A stretch of DNA of 64,000 nucleotides from Streptomyces fodineus (GTDB lineage: Bacteria > Actinomycetota > Actinomycetes > Streptomycetales > Streptomycetaceae): contig NZ_CP017248.1 of the NCBI RefSeq assembly GCF_001735805.1, positions 5,208,001 to 5,272,000 of the forward strand, read 5' to 3'. Below are positions 1 through 7,102 of the stretch, piece after piece; within the stretch, counting starts at the first letter, position 1, and every line of letters begins with the position of its first letter. The notes under the pieces were generated by a model. It was given only the letters and a program-made list of their open reading frames with translations, ran no database searches and was not told the DNA's origin. A program made the position numbers and the translations under genes.

Positions 1-890
1 GCCCGCCCGTCGTCTGGCCGGCGGCGAAGCTCACCTACTCCACCCCGCAGGGGTCCTCCGGCATCGACGTCACCCTCACCCGGCTGGATCCCGGCATCCC
101 CGCCGACCAGCAAGGTGAGGGCGGTTGCCTGCCGGTGGAGGTGCGCCCCTACGACAGGTGCACGACCGAGAAGCTCCCCGGGGGCGCGGTGCTCAACACC
201 ACCAAGTCCTTCACGTACCCCAACGGCGACACCGGGCAGAAGCGCTGGTACGTGGTACTGACCACCGCTGACAGGGTGCAGCTGACGGTGGAGGAGTTCG
301 GCGGTGGCGACGAGAAGGGATCGTCCAGTGGAGCCGCTCCGCTGCTGTCCGTCGCCCAGCTGACCTCGATCGTGCGCAGCCCGGCGTGGAACAAGGCCAT
401 CACCGCGCTGCCGGCCCCGGAGGGAGCCCCTTCCACCACCCCGTCCAAGCACGTACCCGGCGCACGCTTGACCCGGGTGCTGACGTCACACCTGCCCCGG
501 GGCGGGACCGTCTCCGACCTGAACGCCGGTGACGGCATGGTTCAGCTGGTCTACGACGACGGCCACGGGAAGAACATGGTCGAGGCCGACGCGCAGTACG
601 CCATGACCGCCGACTTGGCCGGGCACATGGGCTGCGCCGGTGTCTCCGGTCACTGCGAGGCCACGACACTGGCCGACGGCACGCAGGTCAAAAAGGTCCA
701 GGGCCCCTCGGAGAAGGGCGGGGCGGCCCAGGTGTGGCTGGTCGACACCCTGTATCCGGACGGCCGCCGGGTGGTGGTCCGGGAGGTCAACTCGTACGCC
801 GAGAGCGCTCCGGTGACACGCCCCCGGCCGGCACTGAGCATGACCCAGCTGCTGAGCACCACGCTCGACAGGCGGTTCTTCGCGGACTGA
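1..890 (+). CDS. secreted or surface protein of unknown function, 5' end outside the window
   Basis: The reading frame is open from base 3 through the left edge, so the N-terminus is missing; an internal GTG at 135 is not a convincing start. The visible 295 residues are a soluble, Thr/Ser/Gly-rich polypeptide with regular beta-like stretches and four cysteines, typical of the extracellular part of a Streptomyces envelope protein. I recognise no catalytic motif or named family. It is the last chromosomal gene before the left attachment site and is not part of the mobile element. Downstream lies the terminator that originally served the tRNA-Ser gene on the other strand. Confidence 0.7.
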   Translation, partial: PPVVWPAAKLTYSTPQGSSGIDVTLTRLDPGIPADQQGEGGCLPVEVRPYDRCTTEKLPGGAVLNTTKSFTYPNGDTGQKRWYVVLTTADRVQLTVEEFGGGDEKGSSSGAAPLLSVAQLTSIVRSPAWNKAITALPAPEGAPSTTPSKHVPGARLTRVLTSHLPRGGTVSDLNAGDGMVQLVYDDGHGKNMVEADAQYAMTADLAGHMGCAGVSGHCEATTLADGTQVKKVQGPSEKGGAAQVWLVDTLYPDGRRVVVREVNSYAESAPVTRPRPALSMTQLLSTTLDRRFFAD

Positions 891-1036
891 GCATCCGACG
901 CGGACGCGCACCCGGTACCCGCATGTGACGGGAGTCATGCTCCGCGCGGTCGCCCGGCAAGTAGGAGACGCCCTCCGGAAGGCGCCGGGGCGGCCCGGGG
1001 AACCGACCGAGACCCGAACTGAGCCGGACGAACGCC

Positions 1037-1070
1037 AGAGGGCCGGACCACTTTCGCGGTCCGGCCCTCT
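1037..1070. terminator. hairpin terminator beside the left att site
   Basis: A perfect 13-bp stem (agagggccggacc paired with ggtccggccctct) with an 8-nt loop. It lies just beyond the 3' end of the tRNA-Ser remnant, where the original tRNA terminator would be. The element brings its own equivalent hairpin at 30061-30099. Confidence 0.7.
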
Positions 1071-1076
1071 GGGCTG

Positions 1077-1130
1077 GCGGAGGATACGAGATTCGAACTC
1101 GTGAGGGGTTGCCCCCAACACGCTTTCCAA
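1077..1130 (-). repeat. left attachment site: truncated tRNA-Ser 3' half
   Basis: Identical over 54 bp to 30117-30170. It contains the acceptor 3' strand, T arm, variable arm and part of the anticodon loop of tRNA-Ser, but the sequence diverges immediately after (atgttcg instead of gcgtgcg), so no functional tRNA is possible. This is what remains of the original chromosomal 3' end after integration. Confidence 0.9.
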
Positions 1131-1226
1131 ATGTTCGTCTGGAGGTTCGGGAGCGATCAGGAGCGTTCTGACCTGCGGCGGAGTGGGGCGCTGGACAGGC
1201 GGTGGACGGGGCCGGACGGGGGTGAA

Positions 1227-1245
1227 TGCAACCAGAACTGCAACC
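1227..1245. other. candidate integrase arm-type site, left
   Basis: The 19-mer tgcaaccagaactgcaacc consists of two tgcaacc units 12 bp apart. It recurs with one mismatch in the same orientation at 30035-30053, just inside the other end of the element. Position and pairing suggest an arm-type binding site for the integrase or Xis. This is inferred only. Confidence 0.4.
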
Positions 1246-1289
1246 GGAGGCGGACCTTGATCCACCCGGCGAATCCATGCCGACTCGGC

Positions 1290-1652
1290 TCACAGGCCCG
1301 TAACGGCCTGTCCGGTGAGCGCTTGGGCGATCTGCCAGAGCTGGCCGCCGCGGCTGGCCTTGACGAGAACAACGTCATCGGGGCGGAGGATGGAGCCGAG
1401 GTAGGAGGCAGCGGTGGCGTTGTCGCCCACCAGCGCAATCTCCGGGACCCCTGCTGCGCCCGCCGCAAGGGCGAGCTGCTTGGCGAGGTCCCCTCCGACC
1501 GCCACGACGAGATCGACGCCGACCTCTGCCGCGAAGCGCCCGATCTCTCGGTGGGCTTCAACGGCCTGGTCGCCCAGCTCTAACATCTCTCCGAGTACGG
1601 CGATCCTCCGGCCGCCTGCGGCCTCGGTCGTGTCGCCGTCGGCCTCGGTCAT
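1290..1652 (-). CDS. stand-alone MurF C-terminal domain
   Basis: 120 residues that match only domain 3 of UDP-MurNAc-tripeptide:D-Ala-D-Ala ligase. Visible signatures are the RIAVLGEMLELGD segment (about residues 18-30), the AHREIG helix and the DDVVLVKASRG end motif. The N-terminal UDP-substrate domain and the central ATPase domain are absent, so ligase activity alone is not possible. The ATG at 1652-1650 overlaps the TGA of the upstream C39 gene (TGATG), indicating translational coupling. It is the last gene of the operon and the one nearest the left att site. Either the domain has been recruited as a separate subunit or the 5' two thirds of a murF-like gene were deleted in frame. A hairpin (acaggcc/ggcctgt) overlaps the stop region. 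Confidence 0.75.
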   Translation of the reverse strand: MTEADGDTTEAAGGRRIAVLGEMLELGDQAVEAHREIGRFAAEVGVDLVVAVGGDLAKQLALAAGAAGVPEIALVGDNATAASYLGSILRPDDVVLVKASRGGQLWQIAQALTGQAVTGL

Positions 1653-2200
1653 CAAGATTCTCCGTTGGGGGTCAGGGGCGCGAAGGTGATCGCGCGGCCG
1701 GCGTAGGAATGGGACAGGCGGCTGAGCGTGACTCGATCGTGTGTCTGGCCCCACGCCGACGGGTCCCGGAAGAGGATCGTCGGATCGGGGCCGTCCTCGT
1801 AGCCGCGAAGGATGACGAGGTGGCCGCCCGAGCGGCCGTCCTCGGGGAACTGCTCGGTCACGGACACGATGAGCGGCGCGTCGCCGAGCCGGCCGAGCAG
1901 TTCTTCGACGGGCACGGGCTCTGCGGCAGAGGGCACTCCCAGGTCGGTCGCCAGGCGCGCGATCCCCGCGTGAAGTGCTCCCCGCGGGGTCAGAACCTCG
2001 TGCTTAACCGCGAGTTTCAGGAGTTCCGTCACCGTGGGCGCCTCGTGCCCGTAGGCGAGCAGGATCATTCTCAGCGATGCCAGGCCGCACGCCCGGTTGG
2101 ACCATTCGATCCTGTCTCCCAGTGCCCATCCGCCGTGCAGATCCCACTCGGCGGGGGTGATGAGCTGTCGGCACATGGGGACTTCGTGGACGCACGGCAC
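1652..2200 (-). CDS. C39-like cysteine peptidase domain protein
   Basis: 182 residues with the papain-like arrangement of the peptidase_C39_2 group: Cys38 in NRACGLAS at the head of a helix, His127 in SGGHLVILRGY and Asp146 in FRDPSAWG. No signal peptide or membrane segment is visible, so it is probably cytoplasmic. The GTG at 2200 is chosen for its GGAG at about 9 nt; an ATG at 2176 is an alternative. It lies 12 nt after the Ddl-like gene and overlaps the MurF-domain gene. It may process or condense a small peptide or amide made by its neighbours. The fold call is solid; the substrate is unknown. Confidence 0.7.
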   Translation of the reverse strand: MPCVHEVPMCRQLITPAEWDLHGGWALGDRIEWSNRACGLASLRMILLAYGHEAPTVTELLKLAVKHEVLTPRGALHAGIARLATDLGVPSAAEPVPVEELLGRLGDAPLIVSVTEQFPEDGRSGGHLVILRGYEDGPDPTILFRDPSAWGQTHDRVTLSRLSHSYAGRAITFAPLTPNGES

Positions 2201-2212
2201 AGCGGCAGGCTC

Positions 2213-3304
2213 CTACGGGGAGACGGCAGCCTCCCGTGTCAGTGTGGTGCTGGAGAACACAGGAGTGGTCAGGGGGACATCGTAGGGCGGCCGGGCCAGG
2301 GCCTCGTGCAGCATGGCCAAAACGACGTCCGTGTGCGTGAGTCCGACCATCGCCGCCCCGACCGCGAAGTTGCTGTCGCGGGACATGCCCGGTGTGCTGT
2401 TGACCTCCAGCACGTACGGCTCGCCGTCCTCGGTGAGGATGAAGTCGATGCGGGCTGAGCCGTGCAGCCCGATCCCGTCCCACAGTGTCCGGACGTCACC
2501 GGTGATCTTGTCCAGCACGTCGGGAGCCAGCTCGGCGGCGCGTACGGTTACGGTCCCCCTGGAGTCCACGTCGAGCTTCGTGTCGGCGTCGTAGAACTCG
2601 GCCTCGGTGGCCTCGGTGGCCAGCGGAGGGAAGGCAATGACGGAGCCGCCTGGCAGCTCCAGCAGCCCCACCGTCAGTGGCATGCCGCTCACGTACTCCT
2701 CTACGAGAACGGCCGCACCCTCCTCGCCGGCAGCGTCCGCCAGGGCCCCGGGGAGGTCCGCCGGATCGCGTACGAGGCTCATGCCCACGCTGGACCCGCC
2801 GAAGGGTGGCTTGACCATCACCGGGCGCCCGTTCCAGGTCGCTGGTCCGCCGGTCCAGACGTGCCAGCCGGGCGTGGGGACGCCGAGGGTCAGCATCACC
2901 CGCTTGCAGAGGATCTTGTCGGCGGCCACCGCGGATGCCCCGACCCCGCTGCCACAGTACGGCACGCGAAGGTAGTCGAGGAGACCCTGCAACCGGCCGT
3001 CCTCGCCGTACGGGCCATGTAGGTTCGAGAGGGCCACGTCGTACCCGACCAGATCCATGATGAAGTCCGGTTCGCACGGGTCCAGCACTTTCCAGCGGGC
3101 GCCGATCTCCTCCAGCGCCTCGGCCAGGGCGGTGACGGATCGCTGTTCGACGGGGCACTTCGAGTGGTAGAGCCTGTCCTCGGCGGACACGGGCCCGTAG
3201 ATCAGAGCGACGCCGAGGCCCTGGCGGCTCTGCCCCCACTGTCGAAGCTCCTCGGCGGCCTTCTGCACCGCGAGGTCGGAGCTGGGGCTGAGGAAGAGAG
3301 TCAT
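2213..3304 (-). CDS. D-alanine-D-alanine ligase-like ATP-grasp enzyme
   Basis: 363 residues with the Ddl layout: an N-terminal preATP-grasp domain including NLHGPYGEDGRLQGLLD, the ATP-grasp lid PVMVKPPFGGSSVGMS, an EEYVSG strand, and the Mg-binding end motif SARIDFILTEDG followed by EVNSTPGMS. These are the residues needed for ATP-dependent ligation through an acyl phosphate. Ddl is normally single-copy housekeeping; a second copy on a mobile element next to a DapF homologue suggests either ligation of a D-amino acid into a small product or a resistant Ddl that protects the host. The ATG at 3304-3302 overlaps the dapF-like stop (ATGA). Confidence 0.85.
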   Translation of the reverse strand: MTLFLSPSSDLAVQKAAEELRQWGQSRQGLGVALIYGPVSAEDRLYHSKCPVEQRSVTALAEALEEIGARWKVLDPCEPDFIMDLVGYDVALSNLHGPYGEDGRLQGLLDYLRVPYCGSGVGASAVAADKILCKRVMLTLGVPTPGWHVWTGGPATWNGRPVMVKPPFGGSSVGMSLVRDPADLPGALADAAGEEGAAVLVEEYVSGMPLTVGLLELPGGSVIAFPPLATEATEAEFYDADTKLDVDSRGTVTVRAAELAPDVLDKITGDVRTLWDGIGLHGSARIDFILTEDGEPYVLEVNSTPGMSRDSNFAVGAAMVGLTHTDVVLAMLHEALARPPYDVPLTTPVFSSTTLTREAAVSP

Positions 3305-4101
3305 GCGAGTACCCCTTCGAAGGTGTTGGTGACCGGCCCGCCGACCCACTGAGTCCGGTTCGGCCGGGCGTCGTGTGGCCGGACCGTGAGCGGCTCTCCG
3401 GCGCGGTTGTGGACCGTGACGGCGCGGCGTGCGACCAGCCCGCGCATGGTGGCGATGACTGCGGCTGCGACTGCCCCGCTTCCGCATGACAGGGTTTCCG
3501 CCTCGACGCCGCGTTCGTAGGTGCGGATCTTCAGCGCCTGGCTGCCGGCGGATTGAACGAAGTTGACGTTCGTGCCCAGCGGGGCAAGGCCGGCGTGGTG
3601 ACGGACGAGGCGCCCGACGATCACCGCATCGATGGCCTCCACGTCGTCCACGATGGCCACGACGTGTTCCGTGCCGGTGTGGGCGCTGTCGAACCAGGTC
3701 GGCCTGCCGTTGATGGTCGTCTGTAAGCGCCGGGGGAGGATCTCTCCCACCTCGGCCGTGACCCACACGGAGTCATCTGAGACGACCGCCTCGTGCTCCA
3801 CTCCGGCCATGCGGAGACTCATCTGCTGGAAGCCGTGATCGCGGTGCGCGGCCCAGGCGGAGCATCGCAGGGCGTTGCCGCACATCGTTGCGAGCGAGCC
3901 GTCCGAGTTGAAGCAGGTGACTTCGAGGACGGCGGGGTCCTTGCTGACCAGTCGGCTGATCACGAGCCCATCCGCGCCGACGCCGATACGCCTGGCGCAC
4001 AGGCGCTCCGCCTCCTTGGGCCAGTCCATGTCGTCGTCCGGGGAGGGGTCGCAGAGCAGGACGAAGTCGTTTCCTGCACCGTGCATCTTGCGAAAGCGCA
4101 T
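3301..4101 (-). CDS. diaminopimelate epimerase-like amino acid racemase
   Basis: 266 residues, the normal DapF length. Both catalytic cysteines of this PLP-independent family are present: Cys74 in MCGNALRC and Cys206 in ETLSCGSG. The GAGNDF and GADGL motifs are also conserved. The usual CGNGxRC is CGNALRC here, a change at the substrate-contact loop that could alter specificity. It heads the tight ATGA-linked set DapF-Ddl-C39-MurF domain. By analogy, DcsC of the D-cycloserine pathway is a DapF relative that racemizes O-ureidoserine in a cluster that also has a Ddl homologue. Whether this enzyme acts on DAP or on another amino acid cannot be told from the sequence. Confidence 0.85.
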   Translation of the reverse strand: MRFRKMHGAGNDFVLLCDPSPDDDMDWPKEAERLCARRIGVGADGLVISRLVSKDPAVLEVTCFNSDGSLATMCGNALRCSAWAAHRDHGFQQMSLRMAGVEHEAVVSDDSVWVTAEVGEILPRRLQTTINGRPTWFDSAHTGTEHVVAIVDDVEAIDAVIVGRLVRHHAGLAPLGTNVNFVQSAGSQALKIRTYERGVEAETLSCGSGAVAAAVIATMRGLVARRAVTVHNRAGEPLTVRPHDARPNRTQWVGGPVTNTFEGVLA

Positions 4102-4158
4102 GACAGTGCTCCTCGCGTGGTGAGGTGAATGGTGGTGTGCTGTCTGAGCGGGGTGCGA

Positions 4159-4404
4159 TCAGCGGCGTTCGAGAGGCCGGTAGGTGGTCCGGGCCTCTCG
4201 CATGATCAGCGGGGTGCGTCCGGCGAAGTGCAGAATGCGGGCCGAGGCGCCGCCGGCTGCCCTCATGTCCTGGACCCGCTCGTACCTGCCGTCCAGGAGG
4301 ACGAAGTCGCCAACGCGGACATCAGTCGGGGGCCGGACGGCTGGCACTGTCCCGACAGGCGGGGGCGGTATGGACGGCTGCTCCTCGGTTCGGCGCTCGT
4401 ACAT
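4159..4404 (-). CDS. small conserved hypothetical protein
   Basis: 81 residues: a proline-rich N-terminus followed by a compact beta-rich segment (VGDFVLLDGRYERVQDM and ILHFAGRTPLIM) that looks like a small barrel or hinge domain. There are no catalytic motifs. Its ATG at 4404 directly follows the stop codon of the 28-residue membrane peptide gene (4405-4407), and it ends 57 nt before dapF, so it belongs to the same transcript. I do not know its function. Confidence 0.6.
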   Translation of the reverse strand: MYERRTEEQPSIPPPPVGTVPAVRPPTDVRVGDFVLLDGRYERVQDMRAAGGASARILHFAGRTPLIMREARTTYRPLERR

Positions 4405-4491
4405 TCAGCCTCTCCAGGTGCCCAGCAGAAGGGAGCCGCCGATGGCGACGAGGCATACCACGTAGGCGAGTTGCTGGTTTCGAGGGCTCAT
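4405..4491 (-). CDS. 28-residue single-pass membrane peptide
   Basis: A short gene with polar N-terminus MSPRNQQ, a hydrophobic run of about 16 residues (LAYVVCLVAIGGSLLL) and a short basic tail. Its ATG (4491-4489) overlaps the TGA of the upstream Nudix-like gene as ATGA, and its own stop abuts the ATG of the 4159-4404 gene. This double coupling is the main support that it is translated. It could be a small membrane tether or regulator; nothing more can be said. Confidence 0.5.
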   Translation of the reverse strand: MSPRNQQLAYVVCLVAIGGSLLLGTWRG

Positions 4492-5029
4492 CGGGTTCCG
4501 ATCAGGTGGCGTTCCACGCGGCTGCGGACTGACCGGATGCCGATCTCGGCAAGAGGCACCCAGGCCGCCGCACCCGTTTCGATCATTGAGGGGAAGACCG
4601 CGCCCGAGTGGGCCCGGAAGAGATAGCGGATGCCCACCCGGAGGCGAGGTCCGTACCGGTGCTGCCCTGGCCTGGCACGTCGACGAGGAAGGGGCTTTCG
4701 GCGCCGGGCTGCGTCCATACGTCCCGGATGCCGACCTGCTCGGCCAGCAGGCGGAGGGCCGCCTCGCTCAGGGAGTCGTCCTCGGCCTCCGGCTCAGCCT
4801 CCGCAAGCGCGTAGCCAGCCTCGTGTCGCAGGCACAGGACGCGGTTGCGTTCGTCAACGACGACGGCGCCCGCCATCACGAGGGGGCAGCGCCGGTCGTG
4901 GGTGCAGGCTCGGCGTCGCGAGTGGTCGACTGCCGCGTCATAGACGGGCATCAAGGCCATCTGCTCGGCAGGGTGGTCGTGGATGTAGTGGGAAAGCTCC
5001 CGGATGATCTGGTCTTCTCTGACGCTCAC
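4488..5029 (-). pseudogene. Nudix-like gene broken by a one-base frameshift
   Basis: The N-terminal frame (GTG at 5029, overlapping the DUF6415 stop as GTGA) carries a Nudix beginning: a CTHDRRCPLVMAGAVVVDERNRVL-type strand followed by the helix SEAALRLLAEQVGI. The frame then runs into unrelated residues and stops at 4583. Near 4669 the -1 frame takes over with HRYGPRLRVGIRYLF and a normal Nudix ending, and it stops at 4488 in an ATGA overlap with the next gene. Loss of a single G in a G-run explains this. The Nudix box is also degenerate: the expected REUxEExGU reads RLLAEQVGI, so pyrophosphatase activity is doubtful even if the frame were restored. A sequencing error is an alternative. Confidence 0.65.
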
Positions 5030-5412
5030 GGCGCACTCAGCCCGTTCCGCTCGGTGTAGATCCACATCAGCCGCCGCGTCAGAAGGGCTACGTTGCGGAG
5101 GTAGATGTAGGTCCCGAACGTGGGTGTTTCGGCGTTTGGCCGGTTCGTGAGGTCGATCAGCCTGGTCCCCTCGCGGACGAGCTTCCGCACATCGCTGTCG
5201 TCGTCGGCGCCCAAGTCCTCGCCGAGCAGACGGTTCAGCTCCTTGGCAATCCCCGGCAAGTGCCGGTCCATCACCGCACGAGTCGTCGTGCCCATAGGCA
5301 GGCCGAGGACGACATCCGTGTGCGAGGAGATTGCCTCGATGTCGATGGGTGATTTCTCGGCCTCGGATTCCTCGGCCGACTCCGTCGCCTTGCCCGTATT
5401 TGCCAAAGTCAT
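5026..5412 (-). CDS. DUF6415-like accessory protein
   Basis: About 128 residues, largely helical and acidic at the N-terminus. It resembles the DUF6415 family found beside natural-product and regulator genes in Streptomyces: an ID-x-I-x-S-x-T-x-x-VL start and a conserved helix around DRHLPGIAKELNRLL. The ATG at 5412 (a GTG at 5415 is adjacent) follows GGAGGGG. It is the first gene of the unit running down to the MurF domain, and its TGA overlaps the GTG of the Nudix-like gene. No enzymatic motif is visible; the role is unknown. Confidence 0.55.
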   Translation of the reverse strand: MTLANTGKATESAEESEAEKSPIDIEAISSHTDVVLGLPMGTTTRAVMDRHLPGIAKELNRLLGEDLGADDDSDVRKLVREGTRLIDLTNRPNAETPTFGTYIYLRNVALLTRRLMWIYTERNGLSAP

Positions 5413-5486
5413 CACTGGCCCCTCCGGAGCACGCTTTCTGCCGTGCCAATAAAGCTAGGAAGGGGCGGCGATATAGCTCCACGAGT

Positions 5487-5504
5487 GTGCCCGAACTTGC
5501 CAGG
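5487..5504 (-). promoter_or_regulatory. candidate operator upstream of the DUF6415 operon
   Basis: On the minus strand this reads cctggcaagttcgggcac. The core cctggcaagtt is repeated upstream of the other minus-strand unit at 7185-7195. It lies about 75-90 bp upstream of the DUF6415 start, just past the end of the XRE gene, and is probably a binding site for that regulator. Confidence 0.4.
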
Positions 5505-5507
5505 CGT

Positions 5508-6353
5508 TCACCCTAGAGATTCGATGGCAGCGGTGATGATTTCCCGCGCATCGGCGCCGTAGACGGCAAGTTCAGCCAGCTCGCCGAAGGTCTTGGCATA
5601 CATGGCAAGTTCGTGCTTCTGGACGACCGTGAGGTGTGCCGAGATCAGTTCGACGTTCACCAACTCTTCGTCGTAGAGGAAGAACCCTTCGACGGGCCAG
5701 AGGCCCGAACGGTCAGCGTCCTGGGGGATGATGCCGATGCTCACCGAGGGCAGTGCCATGACGCTGAGGAGATAGCCGAGTTGGCCTGCCATCACGTCCG
5801 TGCCGCCGATGCGGTACCGCAGAACGCTTTCTTCCAGGATGATGGCGAACTTTCGTTTCCCGTAGACGACCTGTTGCTTCTCCACCCGCACCTTGACGGC
5901 CGCCGGCACATCGTCGATGAGTCCTCGGCGGTCACGTATGGAGGTGAGAAGTGCGGTGATGTATGAGGCTGTCTGCACGGGGCCAGGGATGAGCCAGGGG
6001 GAGTAAATGCGGAAACGCTCGGTGCGCTCCCATAGGGGGACCACCGACTCCTGAGCCCACTTGAGGCCGTGGCGCTCCATTTTTCGCCACTCGACGTACA
6101 TGCCCTCAATTCCGCGGGCCGTCGAGATGAGGTCCTCGGCCTCACCCTCCGCGCCGCACGCGGAACACCAATCGCGAAGGTCGCGCTCCGAGGGGGCCCG
6201 GGAGCCGCTCTCGAAGCGCGATGCCTTCGACTCATGCCAGCCCAGGCTCTGGGCCAGCGCCCGCTTGGTGAGACCGGCTCCTTGCCGGATCTCGGCCAGG
6301 CGCTGTCCGAGGGCCTTGCGGGCTTCCTGGACGCTCGAAGACGGCGATGTCAT
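5508..6353 (-). CDS. XRE-family regulator with DUF5753 domain
   Basis: 281 residues. Residues about 12-65 form an XRE helix-turn-helix (LGQRLAEIRQGAGLTKRALA with ESKASRFESG). The rest is the DUF5753 ligand-like domain (YSPWLIPGPVQTASYI ... FAIILEESVLRYRIGG). This class is one of the most common Streptomyces regulator types and is usually encoded next to a small DUF397 or DUF6879 partner; here DUF6879 is immediately upstream with a 28-bp gap. It probably controls the two minus-strand units that share the cctggcaagtt motif. Confidence 0.85.
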   Translation of the reverse strand: MTSPSSSVQEARKALGQRLAEIRQGAGLTKRALAQSLGWHESKASRFESGSRAPSERDLRDWCSACGAEGEAEDLISTARGIEGMYVEWRKMERHGLKWAQESVVPLWERTERFRIYSPWLIPGPVQTASYITALLTSIRDRRGLIDDVPAAVKVRVEKQQVVYGKRKFAIILEESVLRYRIGGTDVMAGQLGYLLSVMALPSVSIGIIPQDADRSGLWPVEGFFLYDEELVNVELISAHLTVVQKHELAMYAKTFGELAELAVYGADAREIITAAIESLG

Positions 6354-6381
6354 GTCAGTGTTGGCGGTGCTGTTCGGACTG

Positions 6382-6894
6382 TCAGGCCAGCTCGAATTCT
6401 GCGTGCGGCGTTGCCCGCTTCCACACGGCCTCGAAGGCAGATTCGCAGAGCTTCGCCACCTCCGGGTCTTCCGTGAGTTCGACCTCCATGTTCTCGCCCT
6501 CGCCGTCGAAGTGGTTGACGAGGACGAGGTGGGAGTCGAACAGCCAGAAGTCGTTGCCCGGAAGGGCGAGGTCGGTTGCCCCTCGCCGTGAGAGCCAGCG
6601 CACGCCTTCGCCGGCGGCGATGTTCAGCCCGTCCGTCACGTCGTATTCGAACCGGATGTACTCGCTGACCGGTGTCGAGACGACGCGGGCGCGTCGGACC
6701 TCGACGCCTCGCGAGGTCGCCTCCGTGACGATGGCGTGCCAGTCGGCCCAGCGTTCGGCCGGATCGAGAACCACACCGGCCTTCCAGTCGATGAAGGCCG
6801 GGTCTGACTTCATGTAGGCGTCGCGCATCTCCAGGTGAACAGCGGTCCGTTGGCAGTCGCGGAACAGCTCCTCAAACGTCGGGGTCCTCGTCAC
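6382..6894 (-). CDS. DUF6879 family protein
   Basis: 170 residues with the family pattern: an N-terminal FEELFRDCQRTAVHLEMRDAY helix, WKAGVVLDP, a VSEYIRFEYD strand and a FWLFDSHLVLVNHF strand. Members are routinely paired with XRE/DUF5753 regulators in Streptomyces and are thought to act with them, but no biochemical role is established. Its ATG lies inside the end of the upstream small gene (23-nt overlap), so the two are co-translated. Confidence 0.75.
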   Translation of the reverse strand: MTRTPTFEELFRDCQRTAVHLEMRDAYMKSDPAFIDWKAGVVLDPAERWADWHAIVTEATSRGVEVRRARVVSTPVSEYIRFEYDVTDGLNIAAGEGVRWLSRRGATDLALPGNDFWLFDSHLVLVNHFDGEGENMEVELTEDPEVAKLCESAFEAVWKRATPHAEFELA

Positions 6895-7102
6895 GCTGCT
6901 TCACCTCCTGGAAGAACTGCACCATGCGCCGGGGGATCTCCACCACCGTCTCGTGTCCGGGGATGTCCATCTGCCCGAGTCGCTCGGAGTCTTCCACCTT
7001 CCACCCCTGCACGAGGTAGGTGTCCTTCTCGTCGTCGAGGTAGACGGTGGGGGAGCCGCCGCTGGGGCTCTCGGGGTCCTTACCGAGCTTGATCAGGGCC
7101 AT
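6872..7102 (-). CDS. small acidic partner protein of the DUF6879/XRE unit
   Basis: 76 residues starting at the ATG at 7102, behind GAGGAGG. A mainly beta N-terminal half (SPTVYLDDEKDTYLVQGWKV) is followed by a helical end (VQFFQEVKQRDED). Its 3' end overlaps the DUF6879 start. Similar small proteins precede DUF6879 genes in related clusters. There is no catalytic motif; an antitoxin- or anti-regulator-like role is possible but unproven. Confidence 0.65.
   Translation of the reverse strand: MALIKLGKDPESPSGGSPTVYLDDEKDTYLVQGWKVEDSERLGQMDIPGHETVVEIPRRMVQFFQEVKQRDEDPDV

Noticed and set aside
1079..1140. A second tRNA-Ser gene at the left end
   Set aside because: Only the 3' half is present; the 5' half, including the D arm and acceptor 5' strand, is replaced by unrelated sequence.
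1290..4101. A complete D-cycloserine cluster
   Set aside because: Only DapF- and Ddl-like genes are shared; the arginase-like, heme, serine acetyltransferase-like and cyclizing ATP-grasp genes are not present.
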